Positions 50,148-60,275 of a stretch of DNA of 64,000 bases are shown here, piece after piece; within the stretch, counting starts at the first letter, position 1; each line of letters opens with the position of its first letter. Source of the stretch: Paracoccaceae bacterium (GTDB lineage Bacteria; Pseudomonadota; Alphaproteobacteria; Rhodobacterales; Rhodobacteraceae); contig CACLGX010000003.1 of the NCBI GenBank assembly GCA_902606585.1, forward strand, positions 53,664 through 117,663. Reading direction: 5' to 3'. The position numbers and the translations under genes are program-made. The notes under the pieces were generated by a model that was not told the DNA's origin, made no database searches, and saw only the letters and a program-made list of their open reading frames with translations.

Positions 50148-50453
50148 AAATCTCTCCAAATTTTTTAATTTCATTACGTCAAAGAAAGTTTTTTGGATCA
50201 TTATTTGTTGCAAATACAAGTGAAATAAATTTTTTCAGCTAGGCTCAGCTTGAAGAATTAACCAGCCTAGTGCTCCTTGTAATTTTATTTAAAAAGCCTT
50301 GGATAACATCTTTTTGCTACAAGAGCATACCATTTAACACGATTTAAATTACTTACTAGTAGGCATTTTTGTTTACTATATCGTATACTCCATACTACTT
50401 ATAAACAAAACATGCTTACAAATCATAGGGTTACACGATTTATGAAGGTTAGT

Positions 50454-50528
50454 TGGAGCGGGCGATGAGATTCGAACTCACGACATTTACCTTGGCAAGG
50501 TAACGCTCTACCCCTGAGCTACGCCCGC
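50454..50528 (-). tRNA. tRNA-Gly (anticodon GCC), CCA encoded
   Basis: GCGGGCGTAGCTCAGGGGTAGAGCGTTACCTTGCCAAGGTAAATGTCGTGAGTTCGAATCTCATCGCCCGCTCCA; 7-bp acceptor stem, GTTCGAATC T-loop. Confidence 0.96.
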
Positions 50529-50588
50529 GTCCCTGGGTATGCCGCTTCTACAAATACTCTTTTGGCTCTGCAAGTGAAAAATAGCAGA

Positions 50589-53500
50589 TTATTCAAATTC
50601 GATTAAAAGATCTTTAGCATCTATTTGCGATCCAGCACTAACATGAACCATTTTTACAATAGCATCACGTTCCGCATGAAGCCCTGTCTCCATTTTCATA
50701 GCTTCAATTGTGAGAAGTAAATCTCCTTCATTGACTGACTGACCTTGAGAGACAGTCACGCCAGCAACAACGCCAGGCATAGGAGCTCCAACATGTGCAT
50801 TATTACCTTCCTCTGCTTTTGGTTTAGATGCTTTTTGTGATTTAATAAGCCGATTAGGGACACGGATAATGCGTGGTTGGCCATTTAATTCGAAAAAGAC
50901 TCTGACGTCACCTTTTTCATCTGTTTCACCAACAGCTTGCAAACGAATTTCCAGCGTTTTTCCAGGGTCAATTTCTGCTGTAATTTCTTCGCCGGGTTCC
51001 ATACCATAAAAGAAAGTTTTTGTTGGTAAAGCTCTAACGGGGCCATACATCTGATGTCGCTCCATATAATGTAGAAAAACTTTTGGATACATCAAATAGC
51101 CGTTTAAGTCCTCGTCATCTACATCTAGTCCGTCAAGGTCCTCGGACAATTCTGTTCGTACTTTTTCAAGATCAACATCTTTTAGATGCTTTCCCGGCCT
51201 TTCTAAATTGGGTTTTTCACCTTTAAGTATTTTCCCAACAATTGATTTTGGAAATCCGCCTGGTGGTTGGCCAAGGTTGCCACGCATCATATCCACCACG
51301 CTTTCGGGGAAAGACAGGTCAATATCCGGATTTTCTACGTCCTCGCGAGTGAGGCCTTGGGAAACCATCATTAGAGCCATATCGCCGACTACTTTAGAGG
51401 AGGGTGTTACTTTTACAATATCGCCAAACATTTGATTTACATCTGCGTATGTCCTAGCAATTTCTGGCCATTGTTCTTCTAAACCTAGAGAGCGAGCTTG
51501 GGCTTTTAAATTTGTAAACTGACCGCCTGGCATTTCGTGCAGGTATACTTCTGATGCGGGCGCTGAAGATCCACTCTCAAATGCAACATACTGGTCACGA
51601 ACGTGCTCCCAATAGTTGTTAATTTGCCTTACATCGTCGATATCAAGCTCAGTGTCACGGTCAGTATGCCTTAGGGCTTCTACAATTGACCCAAGACAAG
51701 GTTGCGACGTTCCACCTGAAAAAGCATCCATGGCAGTATCTACCGCGTCAACACCAGCTTCAGAGGCAGCTAAAATAGTAGATGCAGCTATGCCACTAGT
51801 GTCGTGTGTATGGAAATGTATCGGTATACCAATCTCGCTTTTCAACTTTTTAATTAACGTAGTAGCGGCCGCAGGCTTCAATAAACCAGCCATGTCTTTT
51901 AAGCCTAAAATATGAGCGCCTGCTGCCTCTAATTCTTTAGCCATCGAAACATAATATTGTAAATCATATTTAGCCCGTTCTGGGTTCAATATATCTCCTG
52001 TGTAGCAAATACTAGCTTCGCAAATTTTGTTACTATCCAAAACCGCGTCCATGGCAACTCGCATATTTTCGACCCAATTGAGACTGTCAAAAACGCGAAA
52101 AACATCAATCCCTTTCGCGGCTTCTTTCACGAATGCTTCGACAACATTGTCGGGATAATTTGTGTATCCCACGCCATTTGAGGCTCGCAACAACATTTGT
52201 GTCATGATATTCGGCATTGTAGCGCGGATATCTCTCAATCTTTGCCAAGGACATTCCTGTAAAAATCGATATGCAACATCGAATGTTGCACCGCCCCAGC
52301 ACTCGACTGAAAATAGTTTTGGAAGTTTAGAGGAATAAAAAGGGGCAGCATTAATCATATCTAATGATCGCATGCGAGTGGCAAGAAGTGACTGATGGCC
52401 GTCTCGCATTGTTGTATCCGTTAGAAGCAATCTATTTTGTTCTAACATCCAATTCGCGACTGCTTTTGGTCCTTTCTCATCTAAAAGATTTCGGGTCCCA
52501 TAACCTTGTTCTAAGTTAACAGCTGGAGCTTTTGCCGATTTAAGTTCACTAGGTGGTTTAGGTCGGTTAACAGTCTCTGGGTGCCCATTAACTGTAATAT
52601 CAGCAATATAATTTAATACTTTTGTACCTCGATCACGTCTTTTACTAAATTCAAATAAATCGGTAGATGTATCGATAAATTTTGTTGTGTACTCATAATT
52701 TAAAAATGTAGGATGTTTTAACAAATTCTCAACGAATGCAATGTTTGTAGAAACCCCCCTAATTCTAAATTCTCTTAGCGCTCGGTCCATTCTGGAAATT
52801 GCTTTTTGAGGGGTAGGGGCCCACGCCGTTACCTTGACCAGTAAACTATCATAGTACCGTGTAATAACTCCGCCTGAATAAGCTGTGCCTCCGTCAAGAC
52901 GAATACCCATTCCTGTAGCTTCTCTGAATGCAGTTATACGTCCATAGTCAGGTATAAAATTATTTTGTGGATCTTCAGTGGTTATCCGAGTTTGAAGAGC
53001 ATGACCATTTAATTTGATATCTTCTTGTGAAGGCTTTCCTGTGGCTTCAGCCAATCTGTAGCCTTCTGAAATTAAAATTTGAGCTTGTACAATATCTATT
53101 CCAGTTACTTCTTCTGTAACGGTGTGCTCAACTTGGACCCGAGGATTAACCTCGATAAAATAAAATTTGTCACTATCCATATCCATTAGGAATTCTACAG
53201 TCCCAGCACATTCGTAATTTACGTGCTGGCAAATTCTGCGACCTAGTTCACATAATTCCTCTCTTTGAGGTTCTGTGAGGTAAGGGGCAGGAGCGCGTTC
53301 AACAACCTTTTGATTTCTTCTTTGTACAGAGCAATCCCGTTCCCACAGATGGTAGATATCTCCATTTTGGTCGCCTAAAATTTGTACTTCGACGTGCCTA
53401 GCCCTCGTGATCATTTTTTCTAAATAACCTTCACCGTTGCCAAACGCAGCCTCCGCCTCGCGACGTCCTTCGAGAATTTTATCTTCAAGCTCACTCTCGT

Positions 53501-54026
53501 CATTAATAGGTCGCATCCCACGACCCCCACCTCCCCACGAGGCCTTAAGCATTAAAGGATAACCTATATTTTTTGCTTCTTTTCGAATGACGCTCATGTC
53601 ATCTCCGAGAATATTTGTGGCAGGGATAACGGGTACGTTGGCTTCAATTGCCACTTTTCTGGCCGAAGCTTTATCACCTAAAGCCCGCATGGTTTTAGCT
53701 TTTGGGCCTATAAATGTAATTCCATTGGTATCGCATGCATCTACGAATTCTGGATTTTCACTAAGCAATCCGTAACCAGGGTGAATTGCATCAGCGCCGC
53801 TCAGCTTTGCAACTCTTATAATTTCATCAATAGACAAGTAGGCTGCCACCGGCCCAAGACCTTCGCCGATACGGTATGCTTCATCTGCCTTAAATCTATG
53901 AAGACCCAATTTATCTTCTTCAGCGAAAACGGCGACAGTTTTTTTCCCCATTTCATTGGCTGCTCGCATGATCCTAATTGCTATTTCACCACGGTTTGCT
54001 ATTAGAATTTTCTTAAAAGTCTCCAT
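50589..54026 (-). CDS. pyc: pyruvate carboxylase
   Basis: 1145 aa; biotin carboxylase start 'KKILIANRGEIAIRIMRAA', carboxyltransferase 'TTMRDGHQSLLATRMRS', biotin site 'IEAMKMETGLHA'. Confidence 0.97.
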   Translation of the reverse strand: METFKKILIANRGEIAIRIMRAANEMGKKTVAVFAEEDKLGLHRFKADEAYRIGEGLGPVAAYLSIDEIIRVAKLSGADAIHPGYGLLSENPEFVDACDTNGITFIGPKAKTMRALGDKASARKVAIEANVPVIPATNILGDDMSVIRKEAKNIGYPLMLKASWGGGGRGMRPINDESELEDKILEGRREAEAAFGNGEGYLEKMITRARHVEVQILGDQNGDIYHLWERDCSVQRRNQKVVERAPAPYLTEPQREELCELGRRICQHVNYECAGTVEFLMDMDSDKFYFIEVNPRVQVEHTVTEEVTGIDIVQAQILISEGYRLAEATGKPSQEDIKLNGHALQTRITTEDPQNNFIPDYGRITAFREATGMGIRLDGGTAYSGGVITRYYDSLLVKVTAWAPTPQKAISRMDRALREFRIRGVSTNIAFVENLLKHPTFLNYEYTTKFIDTSTDLFEFSKRRDRGTKVLNYIADITVNGHPETVNRPKPPSELKSAKAPAVNLEQGYGTRNLLDEKGPKAVANWMLEQNRLLLTDTTMRDGHQSLLATRMRSLDMINAAPFYSSKLPKLFSVECWGGATFDVAYRFLQECPWQRLRDIRATMPNIMTQMLLRASNGVGYTNYPDNVVEAFVKEAAKGIDVFRVFDSLNWVENMRVAMDAVLDSNKICEASICYTGDILNPERAKYDLQYYVSMAKELEAAGAHILGLKDMAGLLKPAAATTLIKKLKSEIGIPIHFHTHDTSGIAASTILAASEAGVDAVDTAMDAFSGGTSQPCLGSIVEALRHTDRDTELDIDDVRQINNYWEHVRDQYVAFESGSSAPASEVYLHEMPGGQFTNLKAQARSLGLEEQWPEIARTYADVNQMFGDIVKVTPSSKVVGDMALMMVSQGLTREDVENPDIDLSFPESVVDMMRGNLGQPPGGFPKSIVGKILKGEKPNLERPGKHLKDVDLEKVRTELSEDLDGLDVDDEDLNGYLMYPKVFLHYMERHQMYGPVRALPTKTFFYGMEPGEEITAEIDPGKTLEIRLQAVGETDEKGDVRVFFELNGQPRIIRVPNRLIKSQKASKPKAEEGNNAHVGAPMPGVVAGVTVSQGQSVNEGDLLLTIEAMKMETGLHAERDAIVKMVHVSAGSQIDAKDLLIEFE

Positions 54027-54305
54027 TTTTCACCATATTTAAGCTGAAGTATAAATTTTGGGCGCAAGCTGCACCGCGGCGAGCCCTAAAGTCAATGAAT
54101 TATGTAAATATTTGTTGATTTATTTACACTATTGCTATTTGCAAGCTTTTGTTAAATTTTTGATAAAATGGTCTTTGCTAGGCCTTGATTTAATTTCCAA
54201 TCCTGGTGTTTCGATGATTTGCAATACTTCTAAATAATAAGTGCTGATAGGAACAGAGCAGGAACATATCTTCCATTTTTAAAATTTTTAAAGTAACCAG
54301 TAATT

Positions 54306-56642
54306 ATGAGCAGAAATGAAAGTATAAAAACTGATAGTGTAGAAACTTTAAGTAGCCAGGCTATGGCTGCTCGATCTTTTCCTTACTTAGATGAATTGAA
54401 TAAAGAGCAAAGAAAAGCTGTTGAGGCTCTAGATGGGCCCGTTCTAATGTTAGCTGGAGCAGGTACAGGTAAAACAAAAGCTCTTACAGCGCGTGTAGTA
54501 CATTTGCTTAACATGAGACGCGCTAAACCAAATCAGATTTTAGCAGTCACTTTTACCAACAAAGCTGCTCGCGAAATGAAAAATAGAGTTGGCAATATGC
54601 TAGGGCAGATTGCTGAAGGTATGCCTTGGATGGGCACATTTCACTCAATTTCTGTAAAGATCCTAAGAAGAAATGCAGAGCTAGTGGGTTTAAAGTCAAA
54701 TTTCACTATATTGGATACAGATGACCAATTGCGGTTACTCAAACAGTTAATTCAAGCTGAAAACATAGATGATAAACGTTGGCCAGCGAGGTTGTTGGCG
54801 GGTTTAATTGATCGTTGGAAAAATCGTTCTTGGCTCCCAGCTGAAGTTCCGTCTTCGGAAAGCACAGTTTATAACAATCAGGGAACAGAGTTATATGAGC
54901 AATACCAGAAAAGATTAAAGCAATTAAATGCAGTCGATTTTGGAGATTTGCTTTTGTATTGTGTTGAAATATTCAAAAAAAATCAGGACATTCTTAAAAA
55001 ATATCAATCTTTTTTTCGTTATATTCTTGTTGATGAATACCAGGATACGAATGTTGCACAATACCTATGGCTAAGATTGCTTGCTGGTGATCAAAAAAAT
55101 ATTTGTTGTGTGGGTGATGATGACCAGTCAATTTATGGATGGCGGGGTGCTGAAGTTGGAAATATTTTGCGTTTTGAAAAAGATTTTCCAGGCGCAATAG
55201 TCATACGTTTAGAGCAGAACTATAGATCCACACCTCATATTTTAGCAGCTGCAGCGGGTGTTATTGCATCAAACGAAGGTCGGTTAGGCAAAAATCTTTG
55301 GACTAGCTTGGAGACCGGAGAAAAAGTACGACTGATTGGCCACTGGGACGGTGAAGAGGAGGCTCGCTGGATTGGAGAGGAAATAGAAGCCATTCAGCAA
55401 GGCACTCGTGGTCAGCCACCAAAAAGCTTAGAAAACTTAGCAATATTGGTGCGTGCTAGTCACCAAATGCGCATGTTCGAAGATAGATTTTTAACAATTG
55501 GGTTGCCCTACCGAGTTATTGGAGGGCCTCGCTTTTACGAAAGAATGGAAATCCGCGATGCGATGGCTTATTTGCGCATTGTAACTAGTTCGGAGGATGA
55601 TCTTGCTTTTGAACGCATTATAAATACGCCTAAGCGAGGATTAGGGGATAAAGCTCAGCAAAAAATACAACTCAAGGCAAGACAGTATTCAACTTCTTTA
55701 GTTGAAGGCGCTAAGATCCTTCTTTCCGAGAAAGGTTTGGGTGGAAAGGGTGCTATCGAGCTGGGTATATTGCTTTCGAATATACAAAGGTGGGAAAATC
55801 AATTAAAAGGTCAGGCTGTTAATCATATAGAACTAGCAGAGCTGATTTTAGATGAGAGTGGCTATACTGGAATGTGGCAAAATGATAAAACGCCAGATGC
55901 TCCAGGTCGTTTAGAAAATTTAAAAGAACTAGTAAAAGCACTAGAAAATTTTGAAAATATTCAAGGATTTTTGGAACATGTTAGCCTTGTTATGGACAAT
56001 GATGCTGATGAGGGTGAGCAAAAAGTTTCCATAATGACCTTGCACGCCGCGAAGGGCCTTGAATTTCCAGTAGTGTTTTTGCCGGGATGGGAGGATGGTC
56101 TTTTCCCTTCACAACGGTCTATGGATGAAAGCGGACTCAAAGGGTTAGAGGAAGAAAGAAGATTGGCTTACGTAGGTATTACGCGAGCAGAAAGCCTGTG
56201 TACTATTTCCTTTGCAGGTAACAGAAGGATATTTGGGCAATGGCAATCTGCTCTACCTTCGCGGTTTATAGATGAAATGCCTGCTGACCACGTAGAAGTA
56301 TTAACGCCGCCAGGTCTTTACGGTGGTGGATATGGTGCTGTTGGGATGAATTCCTCCTTGGAGGAAGAGGCTGTGGCGGCCGACGGCTATGACTCTCCGG
56401 GCTGGAAGCGATTACAAAATAACAGTAAGCGGTCGATGCTTGGACAGCCGAAAGATATTAAAAATCTTATAATTAATGCAACAGCAAGTTCAATTTTTGA
56501 AGTTGGAGATAGGGTATTCCATCAAAAGTTTGGTTATGGAAGTATTCAAGACATAGAGGGCGATAAACTTCAAATTGAGTTTGATAAAGCAGGAAACAAA
56601 AAAGTAGTTTCGAAGTTTATCGTTTTGGCTGAGGATGTTTAA
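54306..56642 (+). CDS. uvrD: UvrD/PcrA-family DNA helicase
   Basis: 'LAGAGTGKTKALTARVVHLL', 'VDEYQDTN', 'GDDDQSIYGWRGAEVGNIL', 'VSIMTLHAAKGLEFPVVFLPGWEDGLFP'. Confidence 0.95.
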   Translation: MSRNESIKTDSVETLSSQAMAARSFPYLDELNKEQRKAVEALDGPVLMLAGAGTGKTKALTARVVHLLNMRRAKPNQILAVTFTNKAAREMKNRVGNMLGQIAEGMPWMGTFHSISVKILRRNAELVGLKSNFTILDTDDQLRLLKQLIQAENIDDKRWPARLLAGLIDRWKNRSWLPAEVPSSESTVYNNQGTELYEQYQKRLKQLNAVDFGDLLLYCVEIFKKNQDILKKYQSFFRYILVDEYQDTNVAQYLWLRLLAGDQKNICCVGDDDQSIYGWRGAEVGNILRFEKDFPGAIVIRLEQNYRSTPHILAAAAGVIASNEGRLGKNLWTSLETGEKVRLIGHWDGEEEARWIGEEIEAIQQGTRGQPPKSLENLAILVRASHQMRMFEDRFLTIGLPYRVIGGPRFYERMEIRDAMAYLRIVTSSEDDLAFERIINTPKRGLGDKAQQKIQLKARQYSTSLVEGAKILLSEKGLGGKGAIELGILLSNIQRWENQLKGQAVNHIELAELILDESGYTGMWQNDKTPDAPGRLENLKELVKALENFENIQGFLEHVSLVMDNDADEGEQKVSIMTLHAAKGLEFPVVFLPGWEDGLFPSQRSMDESGLKGLEEERRLAYVGITRAESLCTISFAGNRRIFGQWQSALPSRFIDEMPADHVEVLTPPGLYGGGYGAVGMNSSLEEEAVAADGYDSPGWKRLQNNSKRSMLGQPKDIKNLIINATASSIFEVGDRVFHQKFGYGSIQDIEGDKLQIEFDKAGNKKVVSKFIVLAEDV

Positions 56643-56815
56643 TTGTAGGCAAATTTTTGGTTAAAATTACGTTAAGTAAAGTCAATTGACGTTAAGTTTC
56701 GAAATTTTATCGAACCCTTGCTGAAGTGCAAAATTTAGCTAAATCAGCTTTTAAGTTTGGTTCTGGGAGTTTATGTAATTAGAGACCGTAAAGTTATTAG
56801 TGAGCAGAACAAATT

Positions 56816-57865
56816 ATGCGTGAAAAAATATTAGCTTTTCTTGAAAATTTTGAATTAGAAGGTGGGGGTAATATTATTTCCCATGATTTGATGAGAGCAC
56901 TTGATATAGATGGTTCAAAAGCATCCTTTGTGCTTGAGGCCCCTTCGCCTGATATTGCAAAAAGTCTGGACGCCCAAAGGTTGAAAATACAGGATAAATT
57001 ATTGCAAATTGATGGGCTGGATGAAGTGAGTATTATTGTGACTGCGCATTCCAAGGAGCCCCCAAATCTAAAAATTGGAAGACATCCGGAACCTCAAGAA
57101 ACTACAATAAAGCCTCAAAGTGTTTCTAAAATAATCGCTATTGCGTCTGGTAAAGGAGGAGTAGGAAAATCAACAGTTTCGTCGAATTTAGCGGTAGCTT
57201 TGGCAAGTAAAGGTAAAAAAATTGGTTTACTGGATGCTGATATTTATGGGCCATCACAGCCGCGTATGATGGGTGTATCCGAACGTCCTCGCAGCCCTGA
57301 TGGAAAAAGAATTATTCCGCTACACGCCCATGGTGTAACTATGATGTCAATTGGATTAATGGTAGACCCTAACAAGGCTGTCGTTTGGAGGGGACCTATG
57401 CTGATGGGAGCACTACAGCAAATGCTTTCTCAAGTAGAGTGGGGAGAATTGGATGCTTTAATAGTTGATCTGCCTCCGGGCACTGGTGATGTTCAATTAA
57501 CTTTATGTCAAAAGGCAGAATTATCTGGCGCAATCATAGTTTCAACACCGCAGGACGTTGCACTTTTAGATGCGAGAAAAGCAATTGATATGTTTAAAAC
57601 GCTCAAAACCCCCATCTTTGGTATGATAGAAAATATGTCAAATTTCGTCTGCCCAAATTGTAGTCATGAAACGCCTATCTTTGGAAATGGTGGCGTTTTA
57701 ATGGAAGCTCAAGATTTGCAGGTCCCTCTGCTTGGTACATTACCAATAGATCTGGATACCCGTCTAGCTGGCGATAATGGCAAGCCAGTTGCACTAACGA
57801 AAGGTCCAGGTGCTACAGCTTACAATAAAATAGCTGATGGTTTTATCGCGAGCGGTATAATTTAA
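56816..57865 (+). CDS. apbC: Mrp/NBP35 (ApbC) family ATP-binding Fe-S carrier
   Basis: '[24 protein letters not shown]', '[14 protein letters not shown]', '[14 protein letters not shown]', '[10 protein letters not shown]'. Confidence 0.95.
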   Translation: MREKILAFLENFELEGGGNIISHDLMRALDIDGSKASFVLEAPSPDIAKSLDAQRLKIQDKLLQIDGLDEVSIIVTAHSKEPPNLKIGRHPEPQETTIKPQSVSKIIAIASGKGGVGKSTVSSNLAVALASKGKKIGLLDADIYGPSQPRMMGVSERPRSPDGKRIIPLHAHGVTMMSIGLMVDPNKAVVWRGPMLMGALQQMLSQVEWGELDALIVDLPPGTGDVQLTLCQKAELSGAIIVSTPQDVALLDARKAIDMFKTLKTPIFGMIENMSNFVCPNCSHETPIFGNGGVLMEAQDLQVPLLGTLPIDLDTRLAGDNGKPVALTKGPGATAYNKIADGFIASGII

Positions 57866-58064
57866 CTGTGTGTTTAAATAAGATTTGGGAAATCATGGGA
57901 AAACTTATATTTTGAGAAATTAACATTTGTAAATTTCAAAATTTTTAGCAATATTTTTGCAATCTTTTGAAAATTACTTCTTTAAATTTAAAAAAAATAA
58001 TTATTTTTTTTTTATAGGTTGCCCAAATAAATCTCCATATATATGTATTATATTTAATTTGGTT

Positions 58065-58100
58065 ACTACATGTAGTGTTATTTAAGAAAATATCTTAAAT
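58065..58100. promoter_or_regulatory. two adjacent palindromes upstream of the mraZ promoter region
   Basis: ACTACATGTAGT (58065-58076) and ATTTAAGA-AAATA-TCTTAAAT (58080-58100). Confidence 0.4.
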
Positions 58101-58125
58101 TTATTAACTGGTAAGCAGAATGTTT

Positions 58126-58150
58126 TTCCATAAATTCCCATAAATTCCCA
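58126..58150 (-). promoter_or_regulatory. candidate MraZ box (triple TGGRA repeat, N5 spacing)
   Basis: Reverse strand TGGGA-ATTTA-TGGGA-ATTTA-TGGAA, 10-bp period, just upstream of a -35-like TTGATT. Confidence 0.6.
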
Positions 58151-58158
58151 TTTTTTTC

Positions 58159-58186
58159 TTGATTTAAAAGTTTTTCGGTGTAAATT
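58159..58186 (+). promoter_or_regulatory. candidate sigma70 promoter for the mra/dcw operon
   Basis: TTGATT - 16 nt - TAAATT; leaves a leader of about 240 nt before mraZ. Confidence 0.4.
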
Positions 58187-58189
58187 CAT

Positions 58190-58395
58190 AGTTGTGATGA
58201 GGATGGGAAAAATTAATGGACGTAAAGATCCATCTCCTAAAGTCAGGTTTCATACAGGCCCCGCTTTCATCAGATTTTGAAATCCGGCGCGCGAGCGAGC
58301 AGTATCCCCCCCCAGGAGCGCGCGCAGTCGGTTATCCCCGCAGCGCGGGAAAGTGACAGCGGATTGAGCAACAGCAGCAGCTCAATCCGCTTCGT
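58190..58395 (+). ncRNA. GC-rich structured mraZ leader, UpsM-like 5'UTR RNA candidate
   Basis: Stems: GCGCGCG (58287-58293)/CGCGCGC (58319-58325) enclosing CCCCCCCC; CCCGC/GCGGG (58337-58349); AGCGGATTGAG-12 nt-CTCAATCCGCT (58358-58391). Boundaries approximate. Confidence 0.55.
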
Positions 58396-58430
58396 CATTT
58401 AAAGAAGGTTATAAAGAGGCGGAGCAAAGT

Positions 58431-58931
58431 TTGGGACGACGTTTTAGAGGAGAAGGTCTATACAAGGTAGACAGTAAAGGACGGGTTTCGATACCTGCGC
58501 TCTTTCGTCGGGTTATTGAGTCTTGTGATCCAAACTGGACAGAGGGCCTGCCCCCCGAGTTAGTTGTTGTTTATGGCGATGAGAGAAGAAAATTTATTGA
58601 ATGCTATACTATAGAAGCTATTGAGGAAGTGGATAGCAAAATTGACAGGCTTCCTCGAGGTTCTCTTGAAAGAAAGACTCTCGAGCGCTTCTTTCATGGG
58701 CAAAGTATTCCCACGTCTATCGATGAAACAGGACGCTTGGTCCTGTCTCCTAAATTGAGAGAACGATTTTTTATTGAGAATGAAGCATATTTTATTGCAG
58801 CCGGCGATACCTTTCAAATTTGGAGCCCAGAGGTATTTGAAAAAGACAAAGAGGAAACAAATCAATGGCTCAGTGAGCAGCCAAAGGATTTTGATCCCCT
58901 TGGTTTCTTAGATATGGGGACTGACCAATAA
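58431..58931 (+). CDS. mraZ: transcriptional regulator MraZ (TTG start)
   Basis: '[26 protein letters not shown]...', '[15 protein letters not shown]'; GGAG upstream of TTG. Confidence 0.94.
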   Translation: MGRRFRGEGLYKVDSKGRVSIPALFRRVIESCDPNWTEGLPPELVVVYGDERRKFIECYTIEAIEEVDSKIDRLPRGSLERKTLERFFHGQSIPTSIDETGRLVLSPKLRERFFIENEAYFIAAGDTFQIWSPEVFEKDKEETNQWLSEQPKDFDPLGFLDMGTDQ

Positions 58932-59920
58932 TGATGGACCCGGATTTGATTTCTCAAGCAGATCATATACCGGTCTTACTAAAACCAATGTTAGAAAATA
59001 TCTCGCCAGTTAGAGGTGCTTGGGTTGATGCTACCTTTGGTGCTGGTGGATACACGCGAGCCTTGCTGGATGGTGGCGCTGAGTTCGTTTTTGCGATTGA
59101 CCGTGATCCAAATGTTTTTTCTTTAGCAGAAAATTGGGTAGATCAGTATACGGGAAGGATTGAATTGATAAACGATGTTTTCTCTAATCTTGAAAAATAT
59201 GCTGACAGTGTTGATGGAGTAGTTTTTGACCTGGGCGTTTCATCCATGCAGCTTGATCAGGCAACCAGAGGGTTTTCATTTATGCAAGATGGCCCTTTGG
59301 ATATGCGTATGTCTCAAATTGGCCCAACGGCTGCTGACTTAGTTAATTCCGCCTCTGAAAAAATGCTAAGCAATGTCTTTTATTTCTTTGGGGAAGAGAG
59401 GGCAAGTCGTAAAATAGCAAAAGCTATAATCGATCGACGAAAACAAAGGCTCTTCGAAACAACGACTGATTTAGCTAAACTTGTTGAGAGCGTTTTGCCG
59501 CGATCAAAACCAGGACAGTCGCACCCCGCAACGCGCAGTTTTCAAGCTTTACGGATTGCAGTCAACAAGGAATATGAGGAACTTTTCAATGGTTTATTTT
59601 CAGCAGAAAAGGTACTGTCATCGGGTGGTTACTTAGTTGTTGTGACATTTCATTCAATAGAGGATCGGATAGTAAAGCGTTTTATTCAAGCTCGTACTGG
59701 GAAGCTATATACAACAAATAGATATTTACCTGAGCCCAATATTCTTCCAATCCAATTTACTAAAATAACGCGAAAAGCCATAAAGCCTGCAGCAAGCGAA
59801 ATATCAACAAATTCAAGAGCACGGTCAGCAAAACTTAGAATCGCAAAACGAACTGATTTTAAGCCAGGAAAAAATTTAACATTTGATGAACTTAGTGTTC
59901 CAATAGTTGGAGAGTATTAA
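58931..59920 (+). CDS. rsmH: 16S rRNA m4C1402 methyltransferase
   Basis: '[38 protein letters not shown]', '[19 protein letters not shown]'. Confidence 0.95.
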   Translation: MMDPDLISQADHIPVLLKPMLENISPVRGAWVDATFGAGGYTRALLDGGAEFVFAIDRDPNVFSLAENWVDQYTGRIELINDVFSNLEKYADSVDGVVFDLGVSSMQLDQATRGFSFMQDGPLDMRMSQIGPTAADLVNSASEKMLSNVFYFFGEERASRKIAKAIIDRRKQRLFETTTDLAKLVESVLPRSKPGQSHPATRSFQALRIAVNKEYEELFNGLFSAEKVLSSGGYLVVVTFHSIEDRIVKRFIQARTGKLYTTNRYLPEPNILPIQFTKITRKAIKPAASEISTNSRARSAKLRIAKRTDFKPGKNLTFDELSVPIVGEY

Positions 59921-59921
59921 A

Positions 59922-60275
59922 ATGCGTAGTTTTATTTATACATTAACATTTGCTTGCCTAGTTGGGTTAGCTTTTTGGGCCTATCAGGAAAATATAAAAA
60001 CTAAACACGCAATAGCAAATACTGCGAAATTGCAAAAAGAAATTGGAATTGCTCGGGCTAGCCTGTCAATTCTAAGGGCTGAGTGGGCTTACCTCAATCG
60101 CCCTGACAGATTGACGGAATTAGTAGATTTAAATTTTGATCGACTTCAGCTGGTACCATTAAGAGCATCAAATTTTTCGGAGGTTGAAGAAATTAATTTC
60201 TTTATTGATCCTGATTTACCTGAGGTGGTGTCTTTGCCCCTTAGTTTTACATTAAGAGCTAGTTTCAATGACTGA
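59922..60275 (+). CDS. ftsL: cell division protein FtsL
   Basis: Small bitopic protein between rsmH and ftsI; 'LQKEIGIARASLSILRAEWAYLNRPDRLTELVD'. Confidence 0.85.
   Translation: MRSFIYTLTFACLVGLAFWAYQENIKTKHAIANTAKLQKEIGIARASLSILRAEWAYLNRPDRLTELVDLNFDRLQLVPLRASNFSEVEEINFFIDPDLPEVVSLPLSFTLRASFND

Noticed and set aside
57950-58020. A/T homopolymer-rich stretch as a terminator
   Set aside because: No clear GC stem precedes the T-run; more likely AT-rich intergenic sequence or an UP-like element.
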